Part shown: piece by piece, positions 59,252-64,000 of the stretch | Position numbering within the stretch: position 1 is the first letter of the stretch | Layout of the letters: each line of letters starts with the position of its first letter | From: Alphaproteobacteria bacterium | GTDB lineage: Bacteria; Pseudomonadota; Alphaproteobacteria; Rhizobiales; JAJFHC01 | Reading direction: 5' to 3' | Assembly: GCA_021775805.1 (NCBI GenBank) | Contig: JAJFHD010000096.1 | Coordinates: 96,050-160,049 of the forward strand | DNA length: 64,000 nt | Translations under genes and position numbers: made by a program | Notes under the pieces: generated by a model | Seen by the model: the letters and a program-made list of their open reading frames with translations, nothing else | Told to the model about the DNA's origin: nothing | Database searches by the model: none

Positions 59252-61333
59252 CTACTTGAACCCCAGGCTTTCCGAAATTACCAGGAAAACGGTCGCACCG
59301 AGGAGCCATCCCAAGACGTTGTGAAAGACGAAGTAGGCCCTTACCGGCGCTGAAGACAGAAACTGAAGGTCCCCATGCTTCTTGTTGATTGTCACGATAG
59401 GGATGAGACGGTCAACGCTGAAAATCACGGCATCAAACCAGCTCCAGAACGTGGTAAATTTGGCAGTTCGGTAGATCCCTAACGACGCCTGCGGATTAGA
59501 TTGAGCGAACAGAAAAATTCTACCTTCGGAGGAATACCGAAAAACGACCGCACCAATTGTTATGGCGATCAACGCTATTCTGAACGTAAAGTCTGGTCGG
59601 AGTCCATAACCGCCCAGGACATAGCTCATCTTACGCGTTAGCCATCGCCAGCCCTTCGAATCATCCGTGGTTACCCGCTTCTCTTCCGCCAGGGAAACTG
59701 TGTTTGCGGCATCCTCCTGGGCGACCTTCCTAAATGCATCCCGGAACACCCTGTATCCGCCCCGCCCGATGTTCTCGAATGGGATTGTTGCCAACAGTGC
59801 AACGACTGTGTTTTCGGCTTCGGCTCCTTTTGCCCCTCTCAGAGACCCTCGATCCAGAATGCTGACATAAACACTTCCAATCTGGGCTCCCGATACTATG
59901 GTGTTTTCCGGTAGGACAACATTGCTTGCCACATGGAATGCTTCCATCCGGGCGTTTGCAAGATTCAGGCTGCCTGTCTTCGGGTTGGAGCGATAAACGA
60001 GACCGGTATCTGCAGCCAAAACCAGCGCGTTGCCAATTTGGCTATGCCGCAGGTCAACGCGATCTCCCTCAAAACCTGTAAGGTCGAGATTACCACCTAC
60101 ATGCGTCTGGTTTATGCAGATCAATTTTTTGCTGGATGCCGGCACGATTTTTGTGTTGTTGCGTTCGCTACCGGCCGTTATCAGGAGATTGCCACCGATG
60201 CGTGCATTCCGAAACGACACAAAGTCCAGCGACTTAACACTGTCACTTCGTTCGAAAAAACATCCCCGTTCGTCAAGTTCACTTTCGCCGCCAATTGTCG
60301 ATCTGGCAAGGTCAACATCGAGTTGCACAGTGACGTGGCGAAAGTCCAAAGCCCTGAGCTTAGCGCCCTTGAGGCGAACGTTGCGATAGCTGGCGAACTG
60401 TGATGAGACAGGTCCATCCGTGACAAGATCGTCACCGTAGAATTCACCTTCGATTTTGGCATCGACGAGATGGATGAATCCAGAAAGAAAAAATTCCTTA
60501 ATTGGCCGCATCTTCTGTGCGAGCTCAGGGACGTTGTCCTTCACCCGTTGAACCACATCGTTTGATTGAACGGATTTCGGAACCGCTAGAGCAAGAGCGC
60601 TTGTTCCCGAGAAGTCAGCGTAGCCAAAACGCGTGCCCGCCAAGCTGAGGCGTCCGCGAACCGTCGACCTCGATGCAAGCACGGCACCGATGTGACTGTC
60701 CTCGACGATGAGGTCAGCCCCAACCGATGTACCGTTGGCATTGATCACACCTTCCACTTTGGCGTTCGGCCCGGAGAGCACCAGCACCGTCCTGAGTATC
60801 ACTGACCGGGGAACGGATGTTCCATACAGATTGACATGACCGCAGAAGATTGCGTTTTCGAATGTTAAACCGAACGGCAGGTCTTTGTTGATCAAACTGA
60901 AGTCGCCAAACAAGAGCAGACCTTGCAGAGACAGCGTCGTGGGTCTGTTGATTGACGGAAGTTTGGCGATCTTTTCGACCAGTGCAGCCAGGCTTTCGGC
61001 GGAGATGCCGAACTTCACACGGCGCGAAGCATCACAGTAGTCGGCCGCGAGCGTTTTTGCGCTTTTCTGTTTGCGCACTTTCTCGGTTTCTGCCTTAAGA
61101 ACCGACGAAAATTCGGCATTGACGACATGGATCGGCAAGTCTGACTCGAAACCACCAAGAACCATTTGGCAAACCGAACGGAGACGTTCTGAATCGTCGT
61201 CAGCCAGCACAAGCGTTTCGGAACACCAGACAGCCGGATCGAACTGTGTCGAACTGCCAGAAACCGTTTGAGGGTAGGAGAACCAGGCTGTGAGAGACGC
61301 GACCGCAAACAGAACCCTCGTCAATGCCCTCAT
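59252..61333 (-). CDS. Secreted/membrane beta-solenoid (pentapeptide-like) protein with C-terminal membrane segments
   Basis: The 693-residue protein has a signal peptide (about residues 1-26), then about 400 residues of irregular repeats with xLxLxGA-like rungs (VEGVINANGTSVGADLIVEDSHIGAVLASRSTVRGRLSLAGTRFG is one stretch). This suggests a pentapeptide-like or related beta-helix. Three hydrophobic segments come at the end (RIALIAITIGAVVF, FWSWFDAVIFSVDRLIPIV, NVLGWLLGATVFLVIS), similar to the C-terminus of certain proteins annotated as membrane-associated oxidoreductases. No catalytic motif is seen. GC content is lower than in neighbours. It overlaps the upstream gene by 4 bp. Confidence 0.72.
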   Translation of the reverse strand: MRALTRVLFAVASLTAWFSYPQTVSGSSTQFDPAVWCSETLVLADDDSERLRSVCQMVLGGFESDLPIHVVNAEFSSVLKAETEKVRKQKSAKTLAADYCDASRRVKFGISAESLAALVEKIAKLPSINRPTTLSLQGLLLFGDFSLINKDLPFGLTFENAIFCGHVNLYGTSVPRSVILRTVLVLSGPNAKVEGVINANGTSVGADLIVEDSHIGAVLASRSTVRGRLSLAGTRFGYADFSGTSALALAVPKSVQSNDVVQRVKDNVPELAQKMRPIKEFFLSGFIHLVDAKIEGEFYGDDLVTDGPVSSQFASYRNVRLKGAKLRALDFRHVTVQLDVDLARSTIGGESELDERGCFFERSDSVKSLDFVSFRNARIGGNLLITAGSERNNTKIVPASSKKLICINQTHVGGNLDLTGFEGDRVDLRHSQIGNALVLAADTGLVYRSNPKTGSLNLANARMEAFHVASNVVLPENTIVSGAQIGSVYVSILDRGSLRGAKGAEAENTVVALLATIPFENIGRGGYRVFRDAFRKVAQEDAANTVSLAEEKRVTTDDSKGWRWLTRKMSYVLGGYGLRPDFTFRIALIAITIGAVVFRYSSEGRIFLFAQSNPQASLGIYRTAKFTTFWSWFDAVIFSVDRLIPIVTINKKHGDLQFLSSAPVRAYFVFHNVLGWLLGATVFLVISESLGFK

Positions 61334-62211
61334 TTGCCAAGAATACCAAACGCCTGAAGTTCGATCTCATTGTCAATCATCCCGTCCCACTTGTAGGACG
61401 AGCTGCATTGATTTACCGCCAGCCAGTATCTGACCGCTGCTACTGCACCATTACTCGAAGGATCAAACAGGCCCGTGACCTTCGAAACACCATTTTGGCT
61501 GTTCCATCCCGCTACCGGTTTCTTCACCCCGGTTAGAACACCGGCAACATATTTCTGGCTCTGATCATTCAACGCCGTACTGGATTTGTAAATATCGTCG
61601 AATATTCCCGCATAGGCCACACCGGTCGACCACGGCTTGAGATCGTATCCAAGCGTCTTGCCTTTGTCGGTAATCTGGGAGATCGCCAGCTTCAGCACAG
61701 CCGTATGATCGACCTTGATTGATTCTCCATCATACTTGAGATCGCTTCCCTCAAAGAATTTGCTGAACTCTTCTTTGTCCAGTGCCCCGGCGGTCACCAC
61801 CAATCGAACATTGTCGGGCACATCTATCGCGCTCGCCCAGTTTGTCTGGTCCATCCGATCCACCAACATCAAATAGGTTGCTGAACTTTCCCTTTTCTTC
61901 AGCACATCCAAAATTTCCTTTAGTCGCGACGTGCTCGGGAATTCTTCAAACTGTTCAACTATTATTGTCGGTTGTTTTCCAGAGTCCTTTCCAAACGAAC
62001 TCGCAAAAATGGCCTGCTCGTCAAATGAATATGGCAGCGCTTGGTTGGGTAATAGCTGTTTGGCATCGAGTGCCTTTGCGATGTTCGATTTAAGCTCATC
62101 TGACGCCTGCCCAACCACTATAAAGGGGAGTTCGTTCTGCGAGTAAGCGGATGCCGAATACAACAGTGCAGCCACAAAAATTCCAAGACATCTAATACAC
62201 GTGAAGGTCAT
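61330..62211 (-). CDS. Hypothetical secreted protein
   Basis: This 293-residue protein has a signal peptide (about residues 1-24, CLGIFVAALLYSASAYSQ) and no recognisable family. The start was set at the ATG at 62211, directly after GGAGGAGGAA; an ATG at 62223 is 4 codons further upstream. The first half has alternating strands and helices (LPFIVVGQASDELKSNIAKALDAKQ), possibly a Rossmann-like fold. It overlaps the solenoid gene by 4 bp, so both are made together. Its AT-rich codon use, together with its partner's, suggests acquisition from elsewhere. Confidence 0.6.
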   Translation of the reverse strand: MTFTCIRCLGIFVAALLYSASAYSQNELPFIVVGQASDELKSNIAKALDAKQLLPNQALPYSFDEQAIFASSFGKDSGKQPTIIVEQFEEFPSTSRLKEILDVLKKRESSATYLMLVDRMDQTNWASAIDVPDNVRLVVTAGALDKEEFSKFFEGSDLKYDGESIKVDHTAVLKLAISQITDKGKTLGYDLKPWSTGVAYAGIFDDIYKSSTALNDQSQKYVAGVLTGVKKPVAGWNSQNGVSKVTGLFDPSSNGAVAAVRYWLAVNQCSSSYKWDGMIDNEIELQAFGILGK

Positions 62212-62459
62212 TTCCTCCTCCATTTCTCAATCATGCTGCTATCTTAACATAAAACTTCTCCGAAAATTACAGTACATTATTGGCTATATGGTCCCATCGG
62301 CGCCCCAGCCGCTTGCCACTGCTTGAAACTATGCCGTTTAACGTGTACGCGACGGTACGCAGCAGAATCGAAAAGATGTCCGCCCCAATAGACCGATGTG
62401 TCCACGCACTTGTGGACCGTCGCGGTCAAGCAATGACCGAACAAACTGCGGTTACTGGC

Positions 62460-63125
62460 TCACGCTTTTGCGGAAGCAAACGCCGTGCGCAAAAACTCGC
62501 CACCGAGCGACAGGCCGGCACCGTCGATGCCGTGGCCGATACCCTCCGACACATGCCACTGCACGCCGACGTCCGCCGCCGCCAGGGCCTGTGTGGCATT
62601 GGACAGGGCCTGGACGGGAATAACCTCATCCATGTCGCCGTGGATCATCATGACCGGAGGACGGCAACGGATCTCGCCGGTGAGAGCATCCGGCCCGGCA
62701 AGCGCGCCTGAGAACCCCAGAATTGCTGCAGGTGCGATACTCCGGCGCAGTCCCACGTGCAGGCACATCATCGTGCCCTGGCTGAAGCCGACAAGCGCCA
62801 GCGCACTTTCGTCGAGACCGACCGCTTCCAGTTCGTCGTCGATAAAAGCGTCGAGCAACGGCCCCGCCGCCCGCACCCCGCTCCAGTACTCGTCCGGATC
62901 GAGACGGGTGATCGGAAACCACTGATATCCCACAGGCGACATGCCGCAGCGTTCCGGGGCGTGGGGACTGACGAAGGCCGCATGGGGCAGCAGTGCCTGC
63001 CACTGACTTCCCAGACCGATCAGATCGTTGCCGTCCGCGCCGTAGCCGTGGCACAGGATTACCAGTTGTCTGGGCGCTTCGCCCGAAAGCGGGTCGAGCC
63101 GGGGACCGTCGAGATTGGCAGACAT
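62460..63125 (-). CDS. Alpha/beta-hydrolase, phospholipase/carboxylesterase family
   Basis: The 221-residue enzyme has LVILCHGYGADGNDLIGLG at the first strand (oxyanion hole region), the nucleophile elbow GFSQGTMM, an Asp in HGDMDEVIPV and the catalytic His in GHGIDG. This is the YpfH/EstB-type carboxylesterase set. The exact ester is unknown. The ATG at 63125 has TGGAG upstream; the longer frame is unlikely. It lies 54 bp downstream of the glycosylase gene, on the same strand. Confidence 0.9.
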   Translation of the reverse strand: MSANLDGPRLDPLSGEAPRQLVILCHGYGADGNDLIGLGSQWQALLPHAAFVSPHAPERCGMSPVGYQWFPITRLDPDEYWSGVRAAGPLLDAFIDDELEAVGLDESALALVGFSQGTMMCLHVGLRRSIAPAAILGFSGALAGPDALTGEIRCRPPVMMIHGDMDEVIPVQALSNATQALAAADVGVQWHVSEGIGHGIDGAGLSLGGEFLRTAFASAKA

Positions 63126-63179
63126 GTAAACTCCAGGTTGGCGTCGCATTGAAGGGTTGAGGATAACGATCACGGTGGC

Positions 63180-63818
63180 TTAAGGCATGACATCCCTGGA
63201 TCGCTTGTGCGCATAATAGGCCCACAACAGCCGGGCCGCTACCCCCCGCCAGGGCGACCAGGGCTCGCTAAATTGCCGCAGTGACCGGGCGTCCGGCCGC
63301 TCCTCCAGACCGAACGCCTCCTGTGTGGCAATCTGGATGGCCAGGTCGCCTGCAGGCCACGCGTCGGGCCGTCCGAGACAGGCCAGCAGATAGATATCCG
63401 CCGTCCACGGACCGATCCCCTTGACCTGAACCAGGTGTTCGTGGACGGCCTCGTCGCTCATGCGCGATAGCCGGGACAGCCGGAGCCTGTCCGACTGCAC
63501 AGCCTCGACCACGGCCTGGACAGTGCGCACCTTGGGTCCGGACAATCCCACCGAACGCAGAGTGTCTTCATCGAAGTGGCGAAACCGTTCCGCCGTCACC
63601 GGTCCAAGCGTCGAGGCCAGGCGGTTCCAGATCGCACTGGCGCTTGCCTTGGATACCTGCTGGCCGACCACGATCTGCAGCAGGGCCGCAAAGCCCCCCG
63701 ACCGCCGCCGCAGGGGCGGCAGCCCGGTCAATGCGAAAACTTCGGCAAACCGGGGATCCGTTTGACACAGAAAATCGATTCCCCGTTTGAGGTCGGCGCG
63801 GCTGGATATTGTTGTCAT
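63180..63818 (-). CDS. DNA-3-methyladenine glycosylase (AlkA-type HhH-GPD)
   Basis: The 212-residue base excision repair enzyme has the HhH-GPD pattern: LLQIVVGQQVSKASASAIWNRL, the helix-hairpin-helix LVQVKGIGPWTADIYLLACLGRPDAWPAGDLAIQ with the catalytic Asp in GD. It lacks the FeS cysteines of MutY/Nth and the N-terminal Ada-type domain, as is usual for short AlkA proteins. It removes alkylated bases such as 3-methyladenine. The start is an ATG at 63818. Confidence 0.93.
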   Translation of the reverse strand: MTTISSRADLKRGIDFLCQTDPRFAEVFALTGLPPLRRRSGGFAALLQIVVGQQVSKASASAIWNRLASTLGPVTAERFRHFDEDTLRSVGLSGPKVRTVQAVVEAVQSDRLRLSRLSRMSDEAVHEHLVQVKGIGPWTADIYLLACLGRPDAWPAGDLAIQIATQEAFGLEERPDARSLRQFSEPWSPWRGVAARLLWAYYAHKRSRDVMP

Positions 63819-63937
63819 TGAGAAATAGTGTGGCTCGGCGTTGAAATACGGTTTTCACTCTAGGGTCTGTTGAGTATCAGGATTGTGGTGTCGGTTTCAC
63901 CAGATTTGTTCAGTTTCGGGTCATGAGGAGGAAGGAC

Positions 63938-64000
63938 ATGGTTTCCATATTCGACGACGAATGGCACGAAAATGGGCGATTCTGGCGAAATCCCTTCGGG
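63938..64000 (+). CDS. Start of a further gene (partial)
   Basis: An ATG at 63938 follows AGGAGGAAGGAC, a strong Shine-Dalgarno sequence, and 21 codons (MVSIFDDEWHENGRF...) run off the window edge. The family cannot be told from this short stretch. Confidence 0.55.
   Translation, partial: MVSIFDDEWHENGRFWRNPFG

Noticed and set aside
1..64000. CRISPR arrays, insertion sequences, prophage genes or rRNA
   Set aside because: None found: no regularly spaced repeats, transposase, integrase or phage structural proteins among the plausible genes.

Overview
The window looks like chromosomal DNA from a free-living, heterotrophic alphaproteobacterium. The evidence is a fairly high GC content, an NAD-linked molybdenum formate dehydrogenase with a fused gamma-beta subunit, a TIGR02281-type retropepsin, DUF599, CobW and EamA proteins, a dipeptide-type ABC importer and an MttB-superfamily methyltransferase. 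The order Hyphomicrobiales or a neighbour would fit, but no rRNA is present and I cannot fix the taxon. One tRNA is seen (tRNA-Leu CAA). There are no insertion sequences, prophage genes or CRISPR arrays.

Layout. (1) 1-8110: formate oxidation and its cofactor supply: mobA (cut by the window edge), fdhD, a DUF1835 protein, fdsA, a fused fdsGB, and a divergent TusA-like sulfur carrier. The fds and tusA genes share an intergenic region holding an 11-bp-arm inverted repeat. (2) 8145-17802: a polytopic glycosyltransferase, an ArsC/Spx-like protein, a CobW GTPase, a D-Ala-D-Ala carboxypeptidase with a polylysine tail, an orphan PhnD-like protein, DUF599, a methyltransferase and glmS preceded by a small unknown gene. 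(3) 18132-28837: a TyrA-like dehydrogenase, an RpiR regulator and a complete dppABCDF-like importer, convergent with a two-gene unit of an MttB-like methyltransferase and an alpha-oxoamine-synthase homologue that has lost its PLP lysine. (4) 28915-34345: SDR, transporters and an undecaprenyl-phosphate sugar transferase, with a double palindrome between two divergent exporter genes.

(5) 34905-45458 is the most interesting part. A CRP-type regulator is co-transcribed with a CHASE2 class III nucleotide cyclase and a DUF928 protein. Nearby on the other strand lie two caspase-like proteases, each with an EF-hand-like loop, two OmpA-domain proteins and a DUF4384 protein. TGTGA-N6-TCAC(A/C) palindromes lie upstream of crp, upstream of the OmpA-caspase-caspase unit and upstream of the DUF4384 gene. 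The CRP recognition helix keeps the Arg-Glu...Arg set that reads TGTGA. I infer a local cAMP circuit: stimulus at CHASE2, then cAMP, then CRP, then an envelope caspase/OmpA module.

(6) 45532-53036: a class A penicillin-binding protein with a long N-terminal extension, a TPR protein, and a run of PqqD-like, S24/S26-like (with an in-frame amber codon), HprK-like and tandem-GT4 genes. (7) 53079-64000: assorted metabolic and repair genes, a cupin-PNPOx-HbpS run with a 9-bp tandem repeat upstream, a lower-GC pair encoding a secreted protein and a solenoid membrane protein, an esterase, an AlkA-type glycosylase and the start of one more gene. Where start codons differ from the longest open frame, the choice rests on ATG preference, Shine-Dalgarno sequence or signal-peptide position, and the evidence says so.
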